From Acidobacteriaceae bacterium (GTDB lineage Bacteria > Acidobacteriota > Terriglobia > Terriglobales > Acidobacteriaceae): DNA of 64,000 bases. The stretch spans positions 1-64,000 of the forward strand of contig JASHRF010000118.1 of the NCBI GenBank assembly GCA_030037545.1, in the 5' to 3' direction. A program made the position numbers and the translations under genes. Below, piece after piece: positions 1 through 13,443 of this stretch. A model generated the notes under the pieces. It searched no databases, was not told where the DNA came from, and saw nothing but the letters and a program-made list of their open reading frames with translations. Each line of letters starts with the position of its first letter. The stretch's first letter is position 1.

Positions 1-342
1 AAAATGACATTTCAAGTGATACGGCGGACGATTGCCACCTTAGCCCAGAAGAAGGGTACGGTGAAAGACGTGCAGGGCGTGCTCCGGCACTCGCGCACAG
101 CGACGACCACCGATGTCTACATGCAGGAGATTCCTGCAAGCGTGCAGGCGACGGTCAACTCCATCAATCGGGAGTTGAGGAAGTCGGGGTCGGCCGGAAA
201 GTCTCAGGCCAATTCGAAGAGAGCTGCCGATGCGAAAGCTTCTCCTGGAAAGCAGCTGCACAATGAAGTTCCTAATCGCATCATTCAGAATTTGACACCA
301 AATGACACCAAGTCGGAAAGGAGTCTGTCTGTAAGTTATTGA
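1..342 (+). CDS. tyrosine recombinase/phage integrase, C-terminal fragment (cut by window edge)
   Basis: Only the catalytic C-terminus of a tyrosine site-specific recombinase is inside the window; the frame is open at base 1, so the start lies to the left. The fragment shows the box II arginine (IRRTIATL), then LRHS with the histidine and, ten residues later, the nucleophilic tyrosine in TTTDVYMQ. A basic low-complexity tail of about 65 residues follows. The stop is 5 nt from the 3' end of an oppositely oriented tRNA-Ala gene, the usual position of an island integrase next to its tRNA attachment site. The enzyme would cut and rejoin DNA at that site. The integrated element should lie to the left of the window. 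Family assignment is firm; the identity of the element is unknown. Confidence 0.85.
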   Translation, partial: KMTFQVIRRTIATLAQKKGTVKDVQGVLRHSRTATTTDVYMQEIPASVQATVNSINRELRKSGSAGKSQANSKRAADAKASPGKQLHNEVPNRIIQNLTPNDTKSERSLSVSY

Positions 343-347
343 TTCTT

Positions 348-423
348 TGGTGGACCTGGTCGGGATCGAACCGACGACCTCTTCCATGCCATGGAAGCGC
401 GCTCCCAGCTGCGCCACAGGCCC
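348..423 (-). tRNA. tRNA-Ala (anticodon GGC)
   Basis: Read on the minus strand, a full 76-nt cloverleaf including an encoded CCA can be folded by eye: acceptor GGGCCTG/CAGGTCC (one G-U pair), D stem GCGC/GCGC, anticodon stem CTTCC/GGAAG with loop ATGGCAT giving anticodon GGC (alanine), T arm GTCGG-TTCGATC-CCGAC, then A-CCA. The gene is intact. Its 3' end (348) faces the stop of the integrase fragment, so it is the probable attachment site. Confidence 0.95.
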
Positions 424-523
424 ACGTCGGCAGGAATCAAACTCCCCTATTGTCGTTGCAAAAGGCGGCTCAAGTCAAACCCGTAATCCAGGCTGCATGA
501 GTCTGTGGTCCATTCTTTCTGCC

Positions 524-1228
524 TCAGAACAGCTCGCGCAGCCTGGCGATGCCGTCCAGCTCGATGAGGTGCTGTCCAGCAGGCGCGGCGTCAACCTCGG
601 CGTGCTCCAGCACCCACGTGTCCGGGTGGTAGAGCAATACGGCATGAAGTCCGGCCGCCAGCGCGGGGTTGATGTCGCTCCTGGGGCTGTTGCCGATCAT
701 CCAGCTGGTATGCGGCACCAGCTCGTGGCGGGCAATCACCTGCCGGTAGGCCGGGGGATCCTTTTCCCGCACAATTTCGACGGCTGAGAAATGGCAGGCC
801 AGTCCGGAGCGGGCCAGCTTGCCGGCCTGCTCGGCGTGATTGCCTTTGGTCATGAGGATCAACCGGTGGCGCGCAGCCAGGTCGGCAAGTGTCTCTTCCA
901 CGCCGGGCAGCAGCTCGATCTCCTGCTCAGCAATGGCGCGCGCAAAGCCGCAGACGCGCTCCTGGTTTTCCTCAGTCACCGGCTCCGGGCTGAGCCGCTC
1001 GAAGCACTTCACCAGGGAGCGCGTGAAGCTCGAGACCCCGTAGCCGTGAGTCAGGATCGTCTCCCGCTCCACGCCGTACAGCGTCTCCCGCACGTCGGCT
1101 GCCGTGTACTCGTGGTGATCGAGAAAACTGATGAAGGCCGCGATGGCGCGCTCAAAGTAAATGTTGTTCTCCCACAACGTATCGTCGGCGTCAATGAGCA
1201 GCGTCTGGCCGGCTGGGAAGCGGGGCAT
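524..1228 (-). CDS. HAD-superfamily hydrolase
   Basis: A 234-residue haloacid dehalogenase-like phosphatase or dehalogenase. Motif I is LIDADDTLW near the N-terminus (nucleophile Asp and general acid Asp), motif II the Thr of LMTKGNH, motif III the Lys of REKD, and motif IV is GNSPRSDINPA. The alpha-helical insertion between motifs I and II is a C1-type cap, so a small phosphorylated metabolite is the likely substrate; it cannot be named from sequence. A GTG five codons upstream (1243) is an alternative start; neither start has a clear ribosome-binding site. No operon partner: a tRNA on one side, a decayed gene on the other. Confidence 0.85.
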   Translation of the reverse strand: MPRFPAGQTLLIDADDTLWENNIYFERAIAAFISFLDHHEYTAADVRETLYGVERETILTHGYGVSSFTRSLVKCFERLSPEPVTEENQERVCGFARAIAEQEIELLPGVEETLADLAARHRLILMTKGNHAEQAGKLARSGLACHFSAVEIVREKDPPAYRQVIARHELVPHTSWMIGNSPRSDINPALAAGLHAVLLYHPDTWVLEHAEVDAAPAGQHLIELDGIARLRELF

Positions 1229-1255
1229 GGGCTGAGAATACACAACGACGGCTCT

Positions 1256-1276
1256 TAGCTCCTAGCTTTTAGCTCC
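1256..1276. repeat. heptamer array, 3 units of TAGCTNN
   Basis: Three consecutive 7-nt units TAGCTCC, TAGCTTT, TAGCTCC lie just upstream of the HAD gene. They are the smallest example of the 7-8 nt arrays seen at several other places in this window. Confidence 0.7.
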
Positions 1277-1406
1277 TGGCCTGGGAATGCGCGATGATTC
1301 CCACAACTATCGACACTAAGCCACGATCAGCATACGAGCGTCCTTATGCTCTCCCTGCCATGCATGTACCCTCGAGCGCCAGCAATCTCGCCCAGTTCAT
1401 CATTGA

Positions 1407-1619
1407 GCAGACCGAACGGCGATTGATTTCGAGCCTTTCCAACTGACCCTCCTGGACACCCGCATGTTGGCCAACCTGCATCCGCGCGTCATTGCGCCGG
1501 GCCACGGACGGCCGCTGGCCGGCGCCGAGGTGGAGCAGAAGTTGCCGCAGCTTGCGGCCGAGTACTCCGCCGATCACGCCACCGGTCTCGAGCCAGGAGC
1601 CGGTTTGGCGGCGGCGTAG
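1407..1619 (+). pseudogene. metallo-beta-lactamase-fold hydrolase, C-terminal remnant
   Basis: An open stretch of about 70 codons without a plausible start ends at TAG 1617-1619. It reads FEPFQLTLLDTRMLANLHP, then VIAPGHGRPLAGAEV and a C-terminal helix. PxVIAPGHGRPL resembles the late metal-binding histidine region of MBL-fold hydrolases. The part that would carry HxHxDH is absent upstream, where the frame is closed by TGA at 1404. I infer a decayed gene of which only the 3' end survives. Assignment rests on one motif region. Confidence 0.5.
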
Positions 1620-1677
1620 CCAGAAATTGAGATCTGGGCCAGCCAACGGAAGCTTGCCAGCCGTGGATAGATGTGAT

Positions 1678-2165
1678 TTATCTCACGGGGTGGGGGGGAG
1701 GGGGGGGTCGATTTTTTAGTCCTTTCCGGTCATTGAAAGTGGATGCAACTTGCGAAGCATGAAGGAGTTGCGAGGCCTGAGACCCGCGAAGGCTTCGCGG
1801 GAAAATGCGCGTGCGTGATGCACGCAAACGCCGATTTGGTGGTGCAAGACAAGTCCATTGGGGATTTGAGTCGGATCCCATGGGCAGGTTCCTTTCCGAG
1901 ATGGGGGCAATCGGGATCAGGGAGCAGGGATCGGGGTGATCTTTGCATGTCAAGGTCAGGATAGGGCAAAGGGGGGAAATTACCGGCAAAGTGCAGGCTG
2001 GAAAATGGCGTTTAGTTTTAAGGGGTTATAAGAAAAGTTGCAAGATGGGGCTTGACTTTTGGTGGGGCGCTTCGCAGCGCCTGGCGAGATGGGCGCGCTA
2101 CCGCGCGTGCCGGAGCTGGATGCAGGATTGCGGCTTTGTGTAACTCAGCCGCTTAAGGGGATGGC
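1678..2165. other. gene-free stretch with several hairpins and a G-run
   Basis: No convincing gene on either strand; the short open frames are low-complexity and lack ribosome-binding sites. Visible structure: G-run 1687-1707 (G4-T-G7-A-G8), a 9-bp stem 1783-1801 with a 1-nt loop, a 6-bp stem 1809-1825, a 6-bp stem with TCGC loop 2066-2081, and short purine heptamers around 1908-1935 (ATCGGGA, TCAGGGA, GCAGGGA). It could hold a structured RNA or promoter material; nothing identifies it. Confidence 0.4.
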
Positions 2166-2171
2166 AGGCGG

Positions 2172-3782
2172 TCAGCGCGCCGTCGGCTCCAACAGCGATT
2201 CATGCCCGTCCGCGGGCGCCGCATAGTCGGCCTTGCCCATTTCGGCTCCCAGCGCGCCGCTTCCACTCGAAGGCAGAAACACCCGGAAGCAGGTGGTGCA
2301 CCCCTTGACGTTGCGCCAACTGCGGAAGGTGATACGGCCCTCGTATTTCTGCACGATGCCCTTGCTGATCCACAGCCCCAACCCCGTGCCCTTGGCCGCC
2401 TTGGTACTGAAGAACGGCTGGAAGAGATTGCGCGCATCCTCCGGCCGGATACCCACACCGGTATCGCCGATCGAGACCATCACCCCGCGCCGGTCGGAGG
2501 TGAAATCCGTAGCCTCACGCACGCTCACCCCCAGCACGCCGCCGCGCGGCATGGCCTGGACGGCGTTGCTGATCAGGTTCATGAATACCTGCCGAAGCTC
2601 CACCGGGAAACCCCGCACCAGAGGCGCCGTCAGGTATTTCTTGCGCAGCTCGATGTGATTGACCCGCAGCGCGCGCTCCTGTAATCCCAGCACGTCTTCG
2701 AGCAGTTCCGGCACCACCACGGAGATCGGTTGCTTGGTCTCGCGATAGAAGCTCAGCGTCTGCCGCGTAATATGGCTCACCCGCTGCAGCTCCTGCTCCG
2801 CCATCTCCGCGCAGCGCCGCGCATCCTCGTCGAGCGAGGGGTGGTTGCGCAGCAGGTAGAAGATGTTGGTGATCGCCGCCAGTGGATTGTTGATCTCGTG
2901 GGCAATGATGCCGGCCACGCGGCCCATGGCAGCCAGTTTCTCGCTTTCACGCAGCGCCTCTTCGGCCTGTAGCTGCGCGGTGATGTCGCGGACCACTTCG
3001 AGAATCAACTTGCCGTCTTCGCTCATCGTCTTGTGGCAGGAGACGGTGAGCTCCGTCCCATCCTTGGCGATATGCACCAGGTTGCCCTGCCAGGAGCGGC
3101 GCTCACGCAGCGTGGCCTCGATCTCCGCCGGCGGAACGGGAAAAACGGTCCGCAGCAGGACGTGCAAATTGCGTCCCATTACCTCTTCGCGCTTCCAGCC
3201 GTATATCTTTTCCGCGCCTTCGTTCCAGTATTGAATGGAGGCATCATCGAAGGAGCGCACCATGATGGCGTCCGAGGCCAGATCGAGCAGCTCGGCTCTC
3301 ATGCGATAGAGCGCCTCGCGCCTCTGCAGCTCCTCAGTGCGTTCCGCAATTACCCGCTCCAGGTTCTTGTTCAGCGCTTCCAGCATGCGCGTCTTGCGGT
3401 GCAGGTCCACGAATACGCCGATCTTGGCGCGCAACACCTCCGGAACCACCGGAACGCTGATGTAATCCACCGCGCCGCTGCGGTAGCCCTGGATGCGATC
3501 GGAATCGGTGAGGTGAACGCCAGAGATGAAGATGATGGCCGTCTTCTGGAAGCGCGGATGCTGGCGGATGACGTCGGCCAGCTCGAAGCCGTCCACGTCG
3601 GGCATGGAAACGTCCATCAGCACTACGGCGACGTCGGTCTTGAGGAGGACGTTGAGCGCCTCGCTGGCCGAAGTGGCCTTGATCAGGTTCTCGTCCAGAT
3701 CCTTGAGAATGACCTCGTAGCTCAGCAGCTTCGCCGGCTGGTCGTCGACCATCAATATGTTTACTTTCTCGTCAGCGTTCAT
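2172..3782 (-). CDS. REC-PAS-histidine kinase sensor
   Basis: A 536-residue soluble two-component kinase with its receiver at the N-terminus. Order: REC about 8-125 (phospho-Asp in VVLMDVSMP), a coiled linker, PAS about 160-275 (YWNEGAEKIYGWKREEVMGR), HisKA about 285-350 with phospho-His in HEINNPLAAI, then HATPase with N box NLISNAVQAM, DTGVGI and GTGLGLWI. No transmembrane segment or signal peptide, so it senses inside the cell or takes input through its receiver. It lies downstream of, and in the same direction as, the poly-HAMP kinase; a MITE and an 8-nt repeat array separate the two. A joint pathway is inferred. Start ATG is preceded by AGGT. Confidence 0.92.
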   Translation of the reverse strand: MNADEKVNILMVDDQPAKLLSYEVILKDLDENLIKATSASEALNVLLKTDVAVVLMDVSMPDVDGFELADVIRQHPRFQKTAIIFISGVHLTDSDRIQGYRSGAVDYISVPVVPEVLRAKIGVFVDLHRKTRMLEALNKNLERVIAERTEELQRREALYRMRAELLDLASDAIMVRSFDDASIQYWNEGAEKIYGWKREEVMGRNLHVLLRTVFPVPPAEIEATLRERRSWQGNLVHIAKDGTELTVSCHKTMSEDGKLILEVVRDITAQLQAEEALRESEKLAAMGRVAGIIAHEINNPLAAITNIFYLLRNHPSLDEDARRCAEMAEQELQRVSHITRQTLSFYRETKQPISVVVPELLEDVLGLQERALRVNHIELRKKYLTAPLVRGFPVELRQVFMNLISNAVQAMPRGGVLGVSVREATDFTSDRRGVMVSIGDTGVGIRPEDARNLFQPFFSTKAAKGTGLGLWISKGIVQKYEGRITFRSWRNVKGCTTCFRVFLPSSGSGALGAEMGKADYAAPADGHESLLEPTAR

Positions 3783-3807
3783 TGTTACCTCGTGAATCGT
3801 GGGCTAA

Positions 3808-3937
3808 CAGCCTGTGGGCGAAAGTCAAAAATTCGAGAAAAACCATTCCTCAGCGGCTAAAGCCGCATTGATTTGAGATCACTTACGGCACGGCTGAAAG
3901 CCGTGCCCTTTCAAAACTCGACTTTTACCACAGGCTG
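3808..3937 (+). mobile_element. MITE-like element, copy 1 (130 bp)
   Basis: Starts CAGCCTGTGGGCGAAAGTC and ends with the imperfect complement GACTTTTACCACAGGCTG, giving about 18-bp terminal inverted repeats. CTAA flanks both ends (3804-3807 and 3938-3941). The core carries two palindromes, GCGGCT-AA-AGCCGC and a longer one built on GGCACGGCT/AGCCGTGCC with one extra base in this copy. No coding capacity. The same element is at 11979-12106 and, inverted, at 50453-50580. Confidence 0.85.
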
Positions 3938-3943
3938 CTAAGC

Positions 3944-4111
3944 AGTGAATCAGCGAAGGAGTTAAAAAGTTGATAAGTGAACAAGCGAAGGAGTGAATAA
4001 GCGAAGACGGCGGCGCCGGTTTCTCATTTCACTCCTTCACTCTTTCACTCCCTCACTCTTTCACTCTCTCGCTCCCTCGCTCCCTCGCTCTCTCACCCTC
4101 CCACTCTCTCG

Positions 4112-4115
<4 letters not shown>
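3944..4115. repeat. paired, oppositely oriented octamer arrays
   Basis: 3944-4007 is eight 8-nt units of the form AGYGAANN or AGTTNANN (AGTGAATC, AGCGAAGG and so on). 4028-4115 is eleven units of the form YTCRCTCY (TTCACTCC, CTCGCTCC and so on), the reverse complement type. Between them is a GC-rich palindromic centre CGGCGCCGG. The transcript could fold into a long imperfect hairpin. The second array runs into the stop codon (4112-4114) of the poly-HAMP kinase. Confidence 0.85.
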
Positions 4116-10426
<6,311 letters not shown>

Positions 10427-10742
10427 CGGTTGTGAACTCCTTGCATTAGAGGAAGCTACGAAAGCGGCTGCAAAAATTAATGCCTCGGTCGAAGGGAAAA
10501 TAACCTGGGACGCTCCCGCGCGCGTGAAAAGCCGGCCTGGGGGAAACCTAGAAATAGATGCCTGGGCCGAAATCCGGGTTGTCCAGGGCCGAGCCGAATT
10601 CGAAACATTGCCTCCGGTTTCGCCGGCTTGAGCCACGCCGCTCAAGCGTGGCTAGATCTAAGATAACTAATTCAATACAAAGCAAATATATCTCCAGAAG
10701 CCCAAATGCCGTGAGCGCCTTCTCCATTATCAACGAATACGA
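10427..10742. promoter_or_regulatory. divergent intergenic region between poly-HAMP kinase and PilT-like gene
   Basis: 316 bp without a gene. The ribosome-binding site of the kinase lies at its left end (GGAG complement at 10437-10440). An AT-rich stretch at about 10655-10705 is the likely promoter zone for the rightward gene. I see no repeat, riboswitch or clear operator. Confidence 0.4.
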
Positions 10743-11978
10743 ATGAACGCCAGGAATCGCTATTTCGACGTTCTCAAAACTGCTCATCGACCGCCCGTAA
10801 ACGCGTATGATGGCCCGAAAGGGCAGCGTCTCCTTGTTTCCATGGCCGAATACGAAGGTGAACTCACACGTCTTGTCGAGCAGTTGAATCGCTCCGCAGC
10901 AGGGCCAAAAGCGGACGAAATCAAACTTCTGGACCAGTATCTGACCGCCGCGTTCCAGCGCCACGCGTCAGACCTGCTTCTGGTGGCAGGTTCGCCTGCA
11001 ATCCTGCGCGTGAATGGCGCTCTCACCGCGGGCATCGGGCAGGCCCTGTCCCCTGCCGAGCTGCGCGGTATCCTGCTCCCGTTATTGACCGCCGGACAGG
11101 CTGACGAGTTGCAAACTCATAAGTCTCTCGACTTCTGTTTTGATCGAAAAACGATCGGAAGATTCAGGGCCAACTATCACTATCAGCGTGGCACGCTGGC
11201 AGCCGCGTTCCGCCTCTTGCCGGAACAGGTCCCATCTCTTGAGTCGCTTCACCTGCCGCCAGCGCTTGCGCTCCTGGCAGAGCGCCGGCAGGGCCTGGTG
11301 CTTCTCACCGGGCCAACCGGATGCGGAAAGAGTTCCACACTGGCGGCTCTGGTGGACCTGATCAACAACCGGCGCCGCGACCATATCATCACCGTTGAGG
11401 ATCCCATCGAATATCAGCACCCCAATCGCAGCTCCATTGTCGAGCAGATAGAACTCGGGCACGATACTCCCAGCTTCGCTCAGGCCGTGCGTGCCGCATT
11501 GCGGCAAGCTCCGGATGTCATTCAGATCGGAGAGATGCGCGACAGCGAAACCATGGCGGCCGCGTTGACGGCAGCCGAGACGGGACATCTCGTTCTCAGC
11601 TCTCTCCACACCAATGACGCGATGCAGACCATTTTGCGAATTCTCGACATCTTCCCTTCCACCTATCAGTCGCAAATTCGGCAACAACTTTCTTTGGCTC
11701 TTCTGGCCGTCATCTCGCAGCAATTGGTGCCAGCAGCTACGGGGGTGGGGCGCTATCCAGCCGTCGAGATCATGTTCGCCACAACCGCAATTCGCAACCT
11801 GATTCGCCGCGGGGACGATCATCAGCTTCGCGCGCACATTGAAACCGGCAAAGCTGAGGGCATGTTGACGATGGAGCAGTCGCTGGCCGAGTTAGTCCAT
11901 TCCGGGCGTATCTCCCGCGACACCGCTTTCGATCATTCCCACCACCCCGAAGATTTGCAGCGTCATCTCGTTCATTAG
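10743..11978 (+). CDS. pilT: PilT-like twitching motility ATPase
   Basis: A 411-residue secretion-superfamily ATPase. PilT powers retraction of type IV pili as a hexamer at the cytoplasmic side of the pilus base. Seen: Walker A GPTGCGKSS at about 193, Asp box IITVEDPIEYQH, Walker B with PDVIQIGEMRDSET, and the His box TGHLVLSSLHTNDA. The N-terminal domain (LLDQYLTAAFQRHASDLLL) is the PilT-type PAS-like domain. The first 33 residues are atypical; ATG 10842 is an equally good start. No other pilus gene is in the window. The gene is solitary and its stop codon lies inside the TTAG flank of a MITE copy. A PilU or PilB-like paralogue cannot be excluded. Confidence 0.88.
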   Translation: MNARNRYFDVLKTAHRPPVNAYDGPKGQRLLVSMAEYEGELTRLVEQLNRSAAGPKADEIKLLDQYLTAAFQRHASDLLLVAGSPAILRVNGALTAGIGQALSPAELRGILLPLLTAGQADELQTHKSLDFCFDRKTIGRFRANYHYQRGTLAAAFRLLPEQVPSLESLHLPPALALLAERRQGLVLLTGPTGCGKSSTLAALVDLINNRRRDHIITVEDPIEYQHPNRSSIVEQIELGHDTPSFAQAVRAALRQAPDVIQIGEMRDSETMAAALTAAETGHLVLSSLHTNDAMQTILRILDIFPSTYQSQIRQQLSLALLAVISQQLVPAATGVGRYPAVEIMFATTAIRNLIRRGDDHQLRAHIETGKAEGMLTMEQSLAELVHSGRISRDTAFDHSHHPEDLQRHLVH

Positions 11979-12106
11979 CGGCCTGTGGCGAAAGTCAAAA
12001 ATTCGAGAAAAACCATTCCTCAGCGGCTAAAGCCGCATTGATTTGAGACCACTTACGGCACGGCTGAAGCCGTGCCCTTTCAAAGCTCGACTTTTACCAC
12101 AGGCTG
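11979..12106 (+). mobile_element. MITE-like element, copy 2 (128 bp)
   Basis: Same orientation as copy 1 and close to identical over its length: CGGCCTGTGGCGAAAGTC at the left, GACTTTTACCACAGGCTG at the right, with both core palindromes intact. The flanks are TTAG (containing the pilT stop codon) and TCAG, so the duplication is imperfect. It sits directly behind the pilT stop. Confidence 0.85.
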
Positions 12107-12125
12107 TCAGGCGACTTTTTTGGAA

Positions 12126-12596
12126 TCACTGCGCGGGCAGCGCGTGGTCCGCTGTCCTGATGGCGTGTATCTTGTCCGCAGCCAGCTTTTCCGCTGTGGT
12201 CAGCGCATCGTCTGCCGAGACCTTCACATCCGGTTCTACGCCGGTGCCTTCCCAACTGGTTTTCGTGACGGGATTGATCGCGGTTGCGAAGGACACACCG
12301 ACCATGAAATAGTCTGCCACCACGCGAAAGCGAATTTGCAGTGGCTCGCTGGAATCGATGGAGAGCAGATCGAATCCTCCCGTGTGCCCTCGGAAGCCGA
12401 TCATGGCGTCGGCGTTCTGCGAAGGATCGACGGTTCTCACATAGCTCTCGATCTTCGCGCGGTCGCCGCTATTGAAGGCGTCAAGCCACGCCTGCAGGGT
12501 GCGGCCAGCGGGAGTGCTGGGAATGGCAGGCTGTTGAGCTGATGCGGCCAGCGCCGCGCAAACCACAACGCAGGCCAGGAAGCGAATCGCGTGCAT
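12126..12596 (-). pseudogene. S41 (tail-specific) peptidase remnant with internal deletion
   Basis: The 156-residue frame has a signal peptide (MHAIRFLACVVVCAALAASA), an N-terminal segment with WLDAFNSGDRAKIE and FRGHTGGFDLLSI, and then immediately VGVSFATAINPVTKTSWEG and TGVEPDVKV. In S41 peptidases of this type the first part precedes the PDZ/catalytic domain and the last part is its C-terminal end. The catalytic Ser/Lys core is missing between them. I read this as an in-frame deletion leaving a secreted stub without peptidase activity. It has a plausible GGAG site, so it may still be translated. The family link is from memory of motifs. Confidence 0.6.
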
Positions 12597-12975
12597 GGGA
12601 ATTTTCTCCAGGTGTTTCAGCATACCGGCTACGGGCTGCGCTGCGCACCCGCGAGCGGTGACCCGAAATTCCCGCACATCCGGAAAAAGAAGCGGCAGGA
12701 TAACTTGGCGGGGGACTGTGGTCATCGAAGAAGCTCAGCTTCGTATCTGGTTCAGTTGCTTTGTGTTGCGATGATCACAGGCGATCCATCGGTGCCCCTT
12801 CAGTAACCACCCAAAGTCGCGCCGGTAACGGCCAAAATCAACTAAAGGACCCTGCCCCCGAAAGATTGAGAGTGCAGTTTGCGGTTGCTGCATAGCATCA
12901 TAATGAATATCCGGGAGCATGCGGAGGTCGCATAAACAGCACTCCCGCAGAAAGTCCATCTCTAGGGGTGAACTC
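12597..12975. other. gene-free stretch
   Basis: 379 bp between the peptidase remnant and the zinc-ribbon gene. No credible gene on either strand and no repeat. The 3' end carries the AGGGGTG ribosome-binding site of the next gene. Confidence 0.35.
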
Positions 12976-13242
12976 ATGAACTTCCTCTCCATGCAACATA
13001 TTCCCTTGGTTTCAGCCTATCTTTGTCCGAACTGCGATTGCATTGGAAACTGCGCAGTACGTTGCCCGGCATGTGCTTCGTCATCACTTTTGAGTTTGGC
13101 AGGGGTTCTTGACCGGAAACCGAACAGCAGCTCCGCCATGGTTCGGAACTTCCACCACGTGGCCCGCACTCATTTGCATCCGCAAACATTTCGCCGTAGC
13201 GCCTACCGGCTCAAAGAGTCAGCCGTTGAGTTCAAGCTGTAG
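12976..13242 (+). CDS. small zinc-ribbon protein
   Basis: An 88-residue protein. The start ATG 12976 has AGGGGTG five bases upstream. Residues 14-28 hold paired knuckles CPNC and, ten residues on, CPAC (plus two extra Cys), followed by a short helix SSLLSLAGVLDR and a basic His-rich tail. This is the look of a rubredoxin-like zinc ribbon. Function is unknown; such proteins often bind nucleic acid or act in redox. It stands alone between decayed DNA and a repeat. The motif and ribosome-binding site are the only support. Confidence 0.55.
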   Translation: MNFLSMQHIPLVSAYLCPNCDCIGNCAVRCPACASSSLLSLAGVLDRKPNSSSAMVRNFHHVARTHLHPQTFRRSAYRLKESAVEFKL

Positions 13243-13312
13243 CTTGGAAGCTGTTTTATAACCACCAACTGCCTTTCAGGTGCGAAAGCTACTCTGTTTT
13301 ATGACATTTTTC

Positions 13313-13332
13313 GGCACGGCTGAAGCCGTGCC
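13313..13332. repeat. solo palindrome of the MITE-core type
   Basis: A perfect 9-2-9 palindrome (GGCACGGCT-GA-AGCCGTGCC) identical to the second core palindrome of the MITE, but without terminal repeats. Hairpin-forming; lies downstream of the zinc-ribbon gene. Confidence 0.75.
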
Positions 13333-13443
13333 CTGACACAAAACAAGTTATGAAATGGCTTCTAATCTCCTGACGCTTTTCCCCTCTGCTTTTGCGGGAA
13401 AGCTTCGAATCGCGAAATTTTCAGTAACACGCCCGAGCGGCGG

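Noticed and set aside
10427-10645. 73-codon N-terminal extension of the poly-HAMP kinase
   Set aside because: The ATG at 10426 has an AAGGAG site and begins a domain-like sequence; the extension is low in protein character.
12735-12992. 85-codon minus-strand frame upstream of the zinc-ribbon gene
   Set aside because: No ribosome-binding site or recognisable motif; overlaps the leader of a better supported small gene.
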